Positions 26,701 through 41,700 are shown, counted from the stretch's first letter. The stretch is DNA of 64,000 nt from Congeria kusceri (GCA_027627225.1 CM051030.1:6420501-6484500); one strand, 5' to 3'. Notes: generated by a model not told the origin, from the letters alone. Numbers and translations: made by a program.

Positions 26701-29700
26701 TTGTAGGGGCAAATTCAGGGCCATATTCACGAGTCACATGAACATGGTTGTAGGGGCAAATTCAGGGCCATATTCACGAGTCACATGAACATGGTTGTAG
26801 GGGCAAATTCAGGGCCATATTCACGAGTCACATGAACATGGTTGTAGGGGCAAATTCAGGGCCATATTCACGAGTCACATGAACATGGTTGTAGGGGCAA
26901 ATTCAGGGCCATATTCACGAGTCACATGAACATGGTTGTAGGGGCAAATTCAGGGCCATATTCACAAAGCTCATTAGGTAAAACTTAATTTAACTTTTTA
27001 AATTCATAAAAGTCTGGTGCTGTTTTGGGACAGGTTTTTTTTTAAATTAAAATCATTGGATTTCACAGAGAAAAGTTGATCTTAAATGTTCACCTAAAGG
27101 GACGAATTAGGACGAATTCACACATTTTTGTATTTTTTTGTAACTGTTAAAAATGGAAAGAGCAAAAAATAAGCACTAAACAACCTAAGAAGTATATCAA
27201 GAAAAACATAAAAAGGAAAAAAGTATGCCTCTGGTTTACATGGTTGATAACATATAAATATTACATTTTTTGAGGGCGATAGTGCATTTTGTCAACCCGA
27301 GGAAATACTGCAACATAATTTTTCGAGTGTTGACAAAATGCACTATCGCCCTCAAAGAATGTAATATTCATTTTATTGTACCGAATTAGGGCTTCTCAAT
27401 AAATAATGCAAATTTGTAACACGGAGTAATTAACTCACTGTTTCATAAGCGCCTTTTAACTCCGATCAACCTGTCTATTTCTACGACGTCATAGCAGGTG
27501 ATATTGCAGTGTGATATTTAAAATTATTGACTGCTTCGTTTTTATATGAACAAAGAAGGAAAACAAAAGGGTGAGGTATAATAATATTTTTTGTCGGATT
27601 AAGAAAACATTTTCTCACCTGTGTCGTAGGTGGGGTATCTCAGCGAGTAGGACTCCCCGTTGAGGGCCAGGGAGCGGTGTATGGAGGCGGGCTCCCTGAG
27701 GTCCCACACGGCCACCGACCCGTCCTGCATGCCCGCAAACACCAGGAATGGCTTGATGGGGCTGAAACAGCAGCAGCGGGGCTGGCCGGTACAGATGAGG
27801 ATCCTGCAAGAACACATGGCATGTCAGCAATTTTCCTCACTGCTTTTGGAATGGGTTCAGTACTGGCCAAATTGGAATTTGAGTCGAGAAATCTAGCCAA
27901 TTGGGAAACATTTAAGAAGTTTTTAAATTTATGAATTACTTAAAGTAGTGTCATACTGGTTGAAATGTGTTTTAATGGTGTTTATATATAAGCATATAAG
28001 TAATTTACAACTTAGCTCCACACTTCCTACGTATGTAGGATATTGTCGCTTCAGATTTGTGAATTCATTCATTTTTTTCGATCGGAAAACACAATAACAA
28101 ATGTTTATTTTTCGAAAGATTTTTAGAAGAAACTTCCGAAAACAACAACAACACTATTACCAATGAAATGGATTTCTGAATGTGTATCTTGATATTGAAA
28201 ACTGTGGCAACAGTTTACCAAACAAAAAATTAAAGATAGAAGAATATTGTCCATGTATACCCTTAATTTAATGAACTTGTATGCCTTTGTATTAAAAATC
28301 TTTTTGTTATTTTCTTGATTTATTTTCAGGTTCATTACAGTGTATATAAATACAAGAGCCCCCCCCCCCCCCATTCTCCCAACCTGGCTTCTAGCCATTT
28401 TTGCCCCCCCCCCCCCCCCGCATTCTCCCAACCTGGCTTCTAGCCATTTTTGCTGTACACACAAAGAAGTCTGATTAATTTTATATTTATTCAACGTTTT
28501 TCTTTTTCATTTGGTAGTGTTTTTTTTCCCACTTTTCCCGTTTTCCAACGTTGGTGGCCGCCCTGATTTTAGTACAGAAATAGATACAGAAAACTTAAAA
28601 TACTGAAGGTGGTAAAGGTACAATCCCTTTCTGTACACTATATAAATATCATAGGCAGTTAAGGGGGATAGTAAATATTGCACCCCGAGGGGAGTGATGT
28701 CAACCAAGGCCGTAGGAGGAGCCTGACATTACTCTTCGAGGGGGGCAATATTTACTATCCCCCTCAACATGCCTATGATATATATTTTATTATACCAAAC
28801 AGATATACTGTAATTTAAAGAACAATCTAGTCATACATAGTTTACAGTTTATTATTGGAAAATCAAGCGCTCATCGACATTGTATTTTAAATACATTTTA
28901 ATAAGCACCTACCGATTATTAGCTAATACACAAGTTGCTATTTTAAGGCCCACATCCAGGGTATATGACAAAATATCACAAGTTGCTATTTTAAGGCCCA
29001 CGCCCAGGGTATATGACAAAATATACCCTGCTTGGGGTATATTACAGTCCAATACCATGGCATACTAATACACAAGTTGCTATTTTAAGGCCCACGCCCA
29101 GGGTATATGACAAAATATACCCTGCTTGGGGTATATTACAGTCCAATACCATGGCATATTAAAATTATGCAGGAACGGGTATATGGGATTTTACAATTGG
29201 AAAATGAAGTGAGGTATAATCATACAAATTATTTTCCATTCTGCTAAATGCCATCTTACTTCTGTGGGTAGTTGGGTTCGTTTGTGTTCCAGACGCACAG
29301 CACACCTCGCCTGGTGACGGGATTCTCCTCTACAACCTGAAACCAACACACATTACGTCTGATTCAAAGGGCCATGTTCCAGAAACATCATAAGTTTACC
29401 TCAAAGTATTTTCACTTAAGTTTCTATTTTTGTAAGGTAATATTTTTTAAATTACATAAAAATTAATGATTTCAATTAAGTTAAATAATAGCAGTTAATA
29501 ATTTAATATTTTGGGAACACTAAGCAGAATATCATGTACACATGAAATAAAATGCGAAAGAAAAATGACGATTTTAAGGCTAAGGATAAGTTCTTATTTA
29601 AGATGTTTCTGGAATACGACCCCAGGGTCCATATTCACAAAGCTCCTAAGGAAAATCTAAACTTAAGTTGTTCTTAAGTGAAAATTTCAGATCAATTGTT

Positions 29701-32700
29701 CTGTGTAAAATGCAATGTTTTCTATTCACAAAAGGATGAAATACAAACCATTGGAGCAATATTTACTAGTTTAAAGCAGTTTAATGTAAAAACACCTGAA
29801 AAAGCCACATTTTTTAACAAATTTCCTTTTCCCTAAGGAGCTTTGTAAATACAGACCCAGGGTCCATATCTTTAAAGCTCCTAAAGAGAATCTTAAGTCA
29901 ATTTATGTAGACAATTCAAATAAAATCTACCTTGTGAAATCCAATAACTTATATTAATTTTGAATTTTAGAAGCTCTGTTGATTCTTTATCAGATTAAAA
30001 CCATTTAAAGACAAAATAAACTTTTAATGAACCAGTTGCAGTATTAAGGAATTTAATAATTTTAAGAAAACTACTTAAGTGTTCACTTTGTGGATAATAT
30101 TGAACCCAGTGGTATACAGGGCCCATATTCACCAACCCATTCTTAGACTTAAGAATAAAGAACAGACTTAGACTCAAGAAATAAATCTCTCTGTGTTTGC
30201 AAATATTATGCTACCAATGTCGCTTATGTCATTCACAAATCGTTCTGATAAAATTTGGTTTATTTTTTTGATTTTTTCGCCGTATTTAACAGTATTTCAG
30301 TGAAATAACGGTGGTCAGTTAACCTACTCACACTTTTCCTGGGTAAGCTGGTTTACCAGTACTAAGTGCAAATACTTATACCAGTAACTGACAACTGCCC
30401 TACTTGAATCAGAGGTAGGGGGACAATGGCTGTAGAAACGACCAATCCCCACACAAGGTATGTGGCTGGGCTGGGAATTGAACCCGCGATCCTCGGATTT
30501 GTAGTCTAGCGCTCTACCAACTGAGCTAGCTGGCCCGGCTAAGTTCTGATTGAAGAACGATGTAATTATAGTTAGTGAATACCAAATGAGAGTCAAATAA
30601 TGGCCTTTTAAGAACAAATCAGTTTTAAGAATAATCTTTATTCTTAAATTTAAGAATGGGTTGGGGAATACGGATCCTGCTGCACCTTAAAACACAGCAG
30701 TATCTCATAACTTGTCAGTTATTTAAACTCTTGAGTTGTTCATGAATTATTGAATTCTCATTAGTTCTGCATCTGAATATGTCTTTAAACACAACCTCCA
30801 CACAGAGATTTACCGTAATTACTTGCATATAAGCCGCACTTTATATACGGGGGCGTCCTATAAGCATGAATTTACGGTACCTGGTTATAAGAACAGGTAT
30901 TATTAAATTCCTGCCGGCACATATTTTCACATGACCATAGTCCGATCATGTAGAGCACATTATAACAAACAGATAAAATAATAGATAATCCTTAGTCTTA
31001 GTAAAAGACTGATTGTGCCGGGCCCGGCTAGCTCAATTGGTAGAGCGTTGGACTGTCAATCCGGAGTTCCTGAGTTCGAGCCCAAGCCCGGCCATGTAAC
31101 TTGTGTGGGGATTGGTCATGAAATAATTTCTATGGCCATTCTGCCCCTACCTCTGATTCAAGTAGGGCAGTTGTCAGTTACTGACATAAGTATGTGCACT
31201 TGGTACTGGTAAACCGCTTAGATCGGCTAAGCTTGCCCAGGAAAAGTGTGAGTAGGTTAACTGACCGCCGTGATATGACTGAAATACTGTTAAAAACGGC
31301 GAAAAATACAAACAAACAAACAACAGTACCTCTGGGGCTGGACTATAGGCTGTGACTAACAAGTTTGGCTGCACATGAGAGAAGTGGGAGTGAATCACAT
31401 GACGCCCTGTGAACGAGAAACGAATAACAATCAAAATAACGTACAGAATCTTGCACAAATGCAGGTATGATAGGACAAGTTATTCTAAAATGATGTTACA
31501 CATTTTGTCGTATCCATGCTATAATAACTTGGAAATTGTGACAACAATTACTATATTAAATCAATGTTTTTAAACACTCTATGTTTTGCACACCATCAAA
31601 ATAGGCTGAAATAAATTATTGTTCGTTGTCCCTAGTTTTTTGGAAGCTGTAAAGAAAAAATTCATTGAACTAATTTGCAATCTGTTTTCGGACAGATAAT
31701 TATTGGCAATTAAAATCCAGCAAAATTAAATGTTTCACAGGGAACTACAGTTGTTTACACGTTTCGCGCATTTAGCATGCCAATTACAAGGTCTTTACCT
31801 GTTTAATGGCTTCAAAATACTGTGTTAGAAATAAATGCCTCTGGTGATAAACATAGTCCAAAATTGCTGATAAATTTTAACAAAAAGTGTAAAAAAAAAG
31901 GATGTAGTTAGAATGCAGACATTGAACAGTCAGAACTGAAGTTTTACAACAGCAGTTCAAAAATATGTTAATAAAATAAAACTTTGCAGAAATCGTTTCT
32001 AATGGACATCTTACCGATCAAAATAAAAAACGCAGTGAAATCTGTAAAAGAATAACGTTTTGGTTACTTTTTATTGTATAGTTTCTGTATGCAATAGCTG
32101 TTGATGCCTCTGGAGTATAATCGGCATGTCCATTAGTGTATATTCTGTTTATACCAAGCGTTTTCAAACATTGACATTATTAGATGCATTTCTTAAATAA
32201 AAAACAGTTTTCAGTTGAACAAATGGCCTAAACGTTCATTAGAATTAATGCCAATTTAAGATGCCTTGAATTATATTCTATGGACTGTGGCTTTAATGCC
32301 CCCACCATGCAGTATTGGTAGCAGGCCCATCTCTGTGTAGCCCTCGCTGACGCTGATGTGTGTCTGCCGCCCCGCCCCAGTACCCGTCTCCTGGTCCTTC
32401 TCCTCTTCTAGGAGTATGGCAATCACCTGACAAAACATGGCTGACTTTAAGAAATCATTAATATGCTTTTTCATTTTAAAACTTAGGTACTAGTAATAAT
32501 CTAACACTAGCTGCAACATGGCTACTGACAGAAAAACCTCTGGCAAGAGACCACACATCCATACCCTAGTTCCCCCAACCCATTACCTTAACTAAAAATT
32601 AGCCACACCCTCATATCATCCCCTTATACTCTCCCTCCTACATGGCCTGCCCCCTCTAGGAACTTGTTGAGACTGCCCAGGTCCTGGTCCTTGAGGCTGT

Positions 32701-35700
32701 ATTGAGACTCCCCCCATATACCAACTCCCCTCATATATCCAGCCCCATACTCCCCGGATAAGCACATCCCCATACTGAGACTCCTCCCATATATCCACCC
32801 CCATACTCCCCTTAAACCCACCCCCATACTGAGACTCCCCCCATATATCCACCCACATACTCCCCAGATAAGCCCAACCCCATACTGAGACTCCCCTCAT
32901 ATATCCATGCGCATACTCCCCATAAACCCACTCCCCATACTGACACTCATACATGCCATACGTCCCGGTCAATCACAAAATCGATGTTAGTGTACCATAA
33001 TACTTACATTGGGCCAACAATTAATTTCAGATCGTTAATCCCTTTATCGGTCCCTATGACAACAATACCCGCTAGCCGGGTGTCAAAGTGGAGCAGTAAT
33101 GATACCCCATTAGCGATTTATTGATGTCATATTTAAAAATACATGTTATCATTTATATTATTGAATAAATATGATTAAAATATATGCGTGTGTATGTTTG
33201 TGTTATTCATTTTGGGTGTTTATTGTTTGAACTATAACTATATAGACCACAAAACGGAATAGGACCTAGGTTAGATACGATAAACTATTATTATAACTCT
33301 TTTTTTTTCGGACAAAATGACAATATTAATGTGACCAGGTCAAATGTCATGTGTCCCGGCGATTTTTTGGCAATGTCCCGTTTTGGCCTGAAAAAATTAT
33401 GGCATGTATGCTGAGACTCCTTCCATACACCAAAACCCTACTGAGACTCCCCCCATAAACCCAGTTCCATACTGAGACTCCTCCCATATATCCACCCCCA
33501 TACTCCCCATTAGCCCACCCCCATTTTGAGACTCCCCTCATATATCCACCCCATACTCCCCATAAACCCACCCCCATACTGAGACTCCTCCCATACACCA
33601 ACCCCATACTGAGACTCACCCCATTAACCCAGTCCCATACTGAGACTCCCCCCCATATACCCACCTCCATACTCCCTCCTACCTGGCCTGCCCTCTCTAT
33701 GAACTTGTTGAGCCTTCCCAGGTCCTGTTCCTTGTGGCAGTACTGAGACCCCCCCCCCCCATATAACCACCCCTATACTGAGACTCCCCTCATACTCCCC
33801 CCTACCTGGTCTGCCCTCTCTAGGAACTTGTTGAGCCTGCCCAGGTCCTGGTCCTTGTGGCGGTACTGAAATTCCCCTCTGTATTCCCACCCCTATACTG
33901 AGACTCCCCACATACTCCCCCCTTGTTGGCCTGCCCTCTCTAGGAACTTGCTGAGCCTGCCCAGGTCCTGGTCCTTGTGGCGGTACTGAAATTCCCCTCT
34001 GTATTCCCACCCCTATACTGAGACTCCCCTCATACTCCCCTCTACCTGGCCTGCCCTCTCTATGAACTTGTTGAGCCTGCCCAGGTCCTGGTCCTTGTGG
34101 CGGTACTGAAATTCCCCTCCATATTCCCACCCCTATACTGAGACTAACCTCATACTCCCCCCTACCTGGCCTGCCCTCTCTAGGAACTTGTTGAGCCTGC
34201 CCAGGTCCTGGTCCTTGTGGCGGTATTGAATTCACCCCATATACCCACCCCTATACTGAGACTCCCCTCATACTCCCCCCTACCTGGCCTGCCCTCTCTA
34301 GGAACTTGTTGAGCCTGCCCAGGTCCTGGTCCTTGTGGCGGTACTGAGATTCCCCCCATATACCCACCCCTATACTGAAACTCCCCTCATACTCCCCCCT
34401 ACCTGGCCTGCCCTCTCTAGGAACTTGATGAGCCTGCCCAGGTCCTGGTCCTTGTGGCGGTACTGAGATTCCCCCATATACCCACCCCTATACTGAAACT
34501 CCCCTCATACTCCCCCTTACCTGGCCTGCCCTCTCTAGGAACTTGTTGAGCCTGCCCAGGTCCTGGTCCTTGTGGCGGTATTGAGACTCCTCCTCCTCTT
34601 CTACATCCTTCTCACCATCTCCACCTGCACAACGCAGTGAAAACTACTGTAAAATCACTTTATTTTGTGGTGGTATAATCGTCATGAATTTTACAATCCG
34701 AACAAAGCGTTAATTTAAGACCCCGCATAAATTTTCTTTTATCTTTCAACTTTCATATGAGTATTATTCAATGTGTTCAGTACTGGTTATGCTGTGCATG
34801 TGACTTGACATGTGCAGACAGATGTGGTGAAAATTTTAACCTCAAAATTATAAACAAGAGCTGTTTGTAAAACAGTTATGCCCCTTTAGGTTAAAAGCTA
34901 CCTTTAAAATATTAAGTTTGGTGAATATCGGATGAAAACTAATGGACACAGAGAGCGGAAACTGCTAAAAAAAGCTATTTTTAGATAAATCAAGGGCCAT
35001 AACTCCACGGTTCCTGCGGCGATTTAGTTGATTCTCGAACACGACCAAGATAGTATGCCTAGAAAGATTATTCATCAAGTTTTGTGAAGATTTGATAAAA
35101 ACTGTTAGACTTTGAGAGCGGAAATGCCTAAAAAGGCCAATTTTAGATTATTCAATGGCCATAACTCCACAATTCTTGGGGCGATTTAGCTGATTATTGA
35201 ACTTGGCCGAGATATTATGCCCACAAACATTTTAATAAAGTTTGGAGAAGAACGGATAAAAACTGTTGGAGAGAACGGAAACGAAAAAGATCTACCGACC
35301 AACCGACACACATTAACCTACCAATATACCCCGCCATCTTCGATGGTGTGCATAATAATTACCTGAACTGGGAGACCTACATTTTGTGTAAAGGCTAGAA
35401 AAATGGCAATAGACGACAGCCTGAGCCAAAACACTTAGAATGGATTTCTAAGACGGCTGTAATTGTGACTTATATCTGTTGCCATTTTAATATCCCTAGC
35501 TCGGAAACTACAACCAGTGTTTTGTTTCACCGGGGAAAGGTGGCAGGGCCCTTCAGATGGGGAATTTTACGGCAAAAGGGGATTTTTGTTTAGAAAAGCA
35601 TTATGACATGTTTATATTCTACTCTGTTATAAAACATTAACAAATAGTGTTGCTACAAATGATACCTTAGATTATGAACTTAATTGGTTTGAAAAAAAAT

Positions 35701-38700
35701 TGATGGGATTGTTTACGATTGTTTTGTTTAGTCAATTTTTGTCAGATTTTGGTCAATTGTTAAAAAATAAATCTTACATTCTGAGGGGATTTTAAGGTAA
35801 CTAGAGGGAAAAAAAAAAATACTTTTTAAACAGGGAAATGGGGCCCCAAAATGACCCTAATAAAACACTGTGCAACATACGTCCACATCCCTTGAAGTCC
35901 TCAGCGGGATGCTGGGTCCACTTGGACCTGCTGTCCACCTCCTCTGTCTGTATGTCCCTCTCCACGTTGTCCTCATTGGTCTGAATGTATGCCTGAAACA
36001 GTGGAAAAGATTTCCTGAAAACTTGTAACAATTAGGTTCTTATCTTGCACCAAGATGACAAATCCACTTAAGTCTAATCTTTGTTTTAAACTTAAATACT
36101 GGCAAATGAAATTGTTACTTTACCTTGCATTGGTACTAGACTAACATTGTACATCTGTCGCTATAACTTTCTGTCTGTTTGTTTGTTTGTCTGTTTGTTT
36201 GTTTGGATTTTAACAGTATTTCAGTCATATCACTGCGGTCAGTTAACCTATCACACTTTTCCTGGGCAAGCTTAGCCGATCTAAACGGTTTACCAGTAGT
36301 ACGAGCACATACCTATGCCAGTAACTGACAACTGCCCTACTTGAATCAGAGGTAGGGGGAGAATGGCCGTAGAAATAATTTCATGACCAATTCCCACATA
36401 CCTTATGTGGCCGGGCTGGGGCTCGAACTCACGATCCCCGGATTGACAGTCTCTACCAACTGAGCTAGCAGGTCTAGTCTAAAATTGGTTCCAGACTTAC
36501 TCCATATAACTGCCACTATACCTGTCGAGTGTTGGTGCTGCCGAAGGAGCGTATGTAGAGGTCATACTCGTTGACAGGAGGCAGGTCCAAGATCTCACAG
36601 TATGTGTAGTCGAGCTCGATCATCTTCAGGAGGTCGTGACTGCGCTGCATCGTTTTGCTGGCGGTTTTACGGTTGATCGCTCGCTGCTTTGCGGAGACGA
36701 AATTGATTGCAGTGCGGGGTCGTTCCCTGCGAGGCTGGTGGGACTGGTCGTACCCAACATCATCGCTGTCATTGTCTGACTGTTCACGGTCCGTACCTCT
36801 ACCATACTGAAAATAATTTTTTCCTTTTTCACAGTTTTATTCATTTCATAATTAGATTTAATATGACACAATACATTTCTACTAGGTATACAAACACTCT
36901 GATAGATTAGTGGTTTATCAGCCAAGCAACAGAACAACAAAGTGTTGTTTATTGGCCGATAAACAACAATAATGCTTTAATTATTTTGATTCTAACATGA
37001 TCAGAACTACTTTTGCAATCGTATGAGAAATACATTTTACTATGCTCTGCTTAGAATCGGGATTTCTTTTTGCGTTGTTTATTGGGTAGTTTAACAATGA
37101 TAATTGTGTTCTTCGTCTATATAAACATTAGCATGTATCATGTTAGAATTGATGTTTAAAAGCAGAAGACTGGGAATGATAAGCCTGCGTAGAACAGATC
37201 TACTCACATTTGCAGAGACCTGGGGACTTCTAGACGAGGAATTCAGAAGGCGCTCATTTTCAGCGTCCAAGGCACGTAAAACGTCATTCACTTCTGAATC
37301 CTGTAACATGCAATACAAACCTAAACACTGCAGCAAACTTGCAAATAACACTTGTCTATTTTATGCTTTCCAGAAATGTCAGTTAAAGAAAATTGGTAAT
37401 TCACTGTTTTAAAACAGTGAAAATTACCACTTTGATTATTTTCACGGTTTTAGAACAGTGAAAATTACTACTCTGGTAATTTTCACTGTTTCACACTGGT
37501 TCCCGATTTAATACAGTATATGAATTGGACCGTCAATGATGCCGGGCTCAAAATTGTGTGTGGAAAAGGCATAAAATAAAAAGAAAATTTGATGTTTTCG
37601 GTAGAATATCAATTTTTGATTGACTTGTGATCATATAAAAAATATATTTTCAACAAATATCCTCTATGTATTCTTTATTTGCCATCTCTTGCTAAACATG
37701 TCCAGAAAAATTAGACATCGAGTTACCTTCTCACAGTGTACAATAATTAGCAGCAAAATGGAACCTTATACTACAAGCAGAACTCCGCGGGTCGGATGTG
37801 TCACCTGACTCAAGTACAACACGAGCAATTATGCCGAATTACCCAAACTAATCCTTCCTGTAATGCCTACTAACACTTCCCTACAATTTCTTATTAATTG
37901 CACACAAACTTCTTAAGTTATTGTCTGCACAAACTAAAGGGGACGTCGTCGCTGCCAAAGTAACCCATATATGTCGCCTTTTTAAGACATAAAGAAACAT
38001 GGCGGTAAACCATATAGTATTTGGTGTTTTTTTTCTGTTTGTCAAAAGGAAGCACATGTTGATAATACAACTGTCAAAATGTAAAATCTTTCTTTCAATT
38101 GTCAAAAAAAAAAGATGAATTAACAGTCCGGACAAGCTTTATAGGCATTTCCCAAAACTACCGTAAAATCTCTATGTTTTCGGACACTTAAAAATAAATA
38201 AAAATTTGGATACACAGAAATATTCCCAAATTACAGGTGTCCAAAATTTATAGACACTAAGACAATATTGCAATTACGTTCGGTGTATAACGTTTTTTGC
38301 CAAATATACATGGATAGTATAGATTAATTATTGCGCGTGCTTGTTTAATACCACGCCGTATAGTATTATTAATTTTTAGTGATGTTTGCAATGAATTTTA
38401 AATCATTTCATATGTATGATTTTGTTTTACAGAAAATTACGCCAAGACTGCATTTTTGTCGACCGAGTTCAAAGATTACCATCTCGTATATTATTTACCT
38501 GTAATTAATGCAATAAAAGATGCAAATTATGATTTTTTGTTGTTTGTTCTTGAACCAAAAATCTTAAACAATTGTTTTTAACACCTTCAAACATTCGTGC
38601 AACTTGTGATAGGGTGCGATAAAACTGGAGCCTGTTTGTCACACTTATTGTGCTGAGTAGGGGCATAATACCGTAGATACCTGAATTGCTAATTGGCACT

Positions 38701-41700
38701 AATTGGCATATTTAATATACGATATCACTACCGGTATACACAATCGGGTAAACCCATTATTTATGGCACATGGCTCTTTACCCAATAACGCTTATGTAAC
38801 GGTCCACTGCCTCCACTCATTCATCAGCCAGGTTTAATAACCTTCATCCGGTTGTAAAAACACGTGTGATGTGTCACCCGGATTAACGCAAACAGGTTAG
38901 AATTCTGCTAAAATACCACTGTCAGATAAAATGTCCGAAAATTTAGATTTATTAATTATGGGTTAAAATCAGTATGTCCGAAAATATATAGTGACAAAAA
39001 ATTATTATTTTGGCTAAAAAAGAGGGTGTCCGAAAATGTACAGTGTCCGAAAACATAGAGCTTTTACAGTACGTACTTCCCTTGTGTAATCACGAGTGAT
39101 GTCCCCTGTTCACTTCCGGCGACTTTTATTGATTATAAGGCGGGATAAGCATATTCATATTTACCGAAAACATACAATATATTTGATTTTCAATCTTAAA
39201 ATTGTGTTGATGTCCCAAAAATTAATTTACAAATATCAACATACGTATATAATATACATCATGTACTTTATATATCAATTTAATTTAATTATTATTTTGA
39301 TTTTTAACAATATTGTCTACTCTTTGAAGATTGACAAACAAACTACACAGTACGTTTAACGGTTATTATGCAATAAAAAACAAAAATAGCAATTTCAGTA
39401 TCTAAACAACCTATGCCTTTATCCTGTATTAAATTTGCATTATTAAATAAAATATATAAAAAGCTGTTTTTAGTAAAATGATCTTGCTAAGTAACTCTAA
39501 GCTAACATTCTTCTGGCTACTAAAATTACGAAAGAAAGGTATCATCACAGAAAGTTTGAGCGTAATTCCTCTGGCTACTAAAATTACGAAAATAACGTAT
39601 CATCACAGAAAGTCTGAGCGTAATTCCGATGTTTTTGACAGCAACTTGTTATTTAAATTGCATACACATTTGTGTTTACCTTTAAAGCTATTTTCGTTGC
39701 AGATATTCTTGTTGTGTGCTAAATATTATACGGTGCTTGAACATGCTTCGTTATAATCTTGAAATATAATGTAACAAAACAACTATCTTTTAATTACCGT
39801 TAACACAATATTACAATAAATAAAGATGATGTCACTCCTCATTAAATGTTATAACTGATGTTGAATAAGAAGATTATTTCTTCATTTCTGTCGGAATCAT
39901 GGTAAACAAACAAACTGTAATTCTCGTAGCAGCTGATTCCCCTATGTTTTAGAGAAAAAACACACACACGATGAGCTCTTAAATGTTCACCACGTATGCT
40001 GTATTATTTCACTCTTTAATTTAAACTAGGGATGGGACCGAATACTGAAATCAATATTCGAATATTCGTTTTAGGTATTCCAATATATTCGAATATTCGT
40101 TTTGTAAATACTACTATATACGGCACTCTGTCCGAATATTTAACTATCCGAAATATGTATACAATGTAGTTGTAGTTGTTTTACCTTGTTTCAGTGGTCT
40201 ATGAGCGATATAACTTATAATGTAAGATATTGTTAAATGTATTGTTAATTAATTTGTTAATCGTTCTGTACACAAATGTCTCATCACATAGATTACACGT
40301 TGCCTGGGTTTTGTATAATGACCGCGTAAAGTACTTCCAAACACATGATGGTGGCATTGTTTATTAATCAAGACTCTTGTATATATATATACAGTGTTGA
40401 TATAATGGAGAATAATTTACAAGTGACGTATAAGATTGACCAAATTTTTTCATGCTAATTTTGTTAAAGAAATCGATTTAATGGATTCATTTTGATTGGT
40501 TTACTTAGAGAGTAATTGTAATTTACTGTAAACAAGTTGTAGATGTCACTTAAGGACAATAAACAACAATGAAAGCCTTGTGCAAACTGCAAAACCGTTA
40601 TCACAACATGACCCAGTTTTGTTATTTGTGGATACAATGCGTCATATTTGCGCCTCCTACAAACCGTTAATTCGCGGCCCTTGTAAAGACATGGCCCCCC
40701 TGCCAATTATCAATTATCGTTAATTGGACATGTTTGTAAAAACGTTACACTGCCCCCGTCCACCTGCTAGGCAGGAAATACGACTGGAAATCATGTTAAC
40801 TTTGCAAACAAACTGGAAAAAACACAATTTTTTAAAAGAAATTTTGTTCTTTAAATAAAATTTTAAACCGAATATTCGTATTCGTTTTTTTATATTCGAA
40901 TATTATCCTTAGTATTGGTGGCCTTAGTATTGAGTGTAAAACGATACTACATTTAGTTCTAATAATTCATTTTTGTAACATATATCCTCTATGAATTTTT
41001 AAAAATATTTTTAAAAAAAAACATAATTATGGTTTTAAAAATTTCCATTACAAGTTTTGAAAGCCGCTTGGTCTTAGATCTTTAAAACTTTATATGGCAA
41101 GCTAGGAAAAAAGTCGCCGGAAGTCGGGTTTCAAATTTGCGGATGTGAATTCGCAATAACGGGAGGTAATTTCCAAGGGAGATCACCTAGTTTTGGGAAA
41201 GGCCTATTATGCCGATAATTGACCTTTGACCTCTAAGTTTGGCCTTGACCTTTAAGCTTAGGACACGTGTCATGCATGTAACACGCCGTCTCCACATGGT
41301 GAACATTTGTGCCAAGTTATTTGAAAATTCCCTGATGAATGATGAATTAACAGTCTGAACGATCGGACGGACGCACATACACCAAACTGCCATTGTGACA
41401 AATAAGTCAAACTGACCACAAACAGGCTTGTTAATGATAACATACTTATTCATGCAAAGTTCGTATGTAGGTGATTATCTTTAATTTGCAATATGTATCT
41501 GCACTAAATGAAGGTATTTGACTTACGGGAGTTTCAATATTTTAGTAAAAACTAAAAAGTATGTCAACTTAAATTAACTGAGCTGTAAAATAAATGGACT
41601 AGAATCATGTAGTTCGTTTTTGTGGGACATTTCAAGCAAACTGACTTGTTTTATGGAATGTTCATTAAATTTGTCTCATGTGAACACGTCTGAACGAGAG

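Noticed and set aside
24937..26968. CRISPR-like arrays of regular repeats
   Set aside because: Units are contiguous with no variable spacers, in a eukaryotic intron; they are minisatellites.
31015..31212. tRNA gene suggested by strong A and B boxes
   Set aside because: No closing acceptor stem, and the sequence continues into a SINE body and AAAC tail found in four copies.
32616..32972. 118-residue Gly/Tyr-rich frame on the minus strand
   Set aside because: A low-complexity translation of GGAGTCTCAGTATGGGG-type repeats, part of the exon 17 array.
33624..34235. 203-residue open frame on the minus strand with repeated [13 protein letters not shown]
   Set aside because: It is a shifted reading of the ~120-bp array, open because the unit length is divisible by three. 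The true frame of the block is [14 protein letters not shown].
38161..40930. Autonomous transposase gene in the large intron
   Set aside because: No open frame with transposase motifs; these are non-autonomous remnants.
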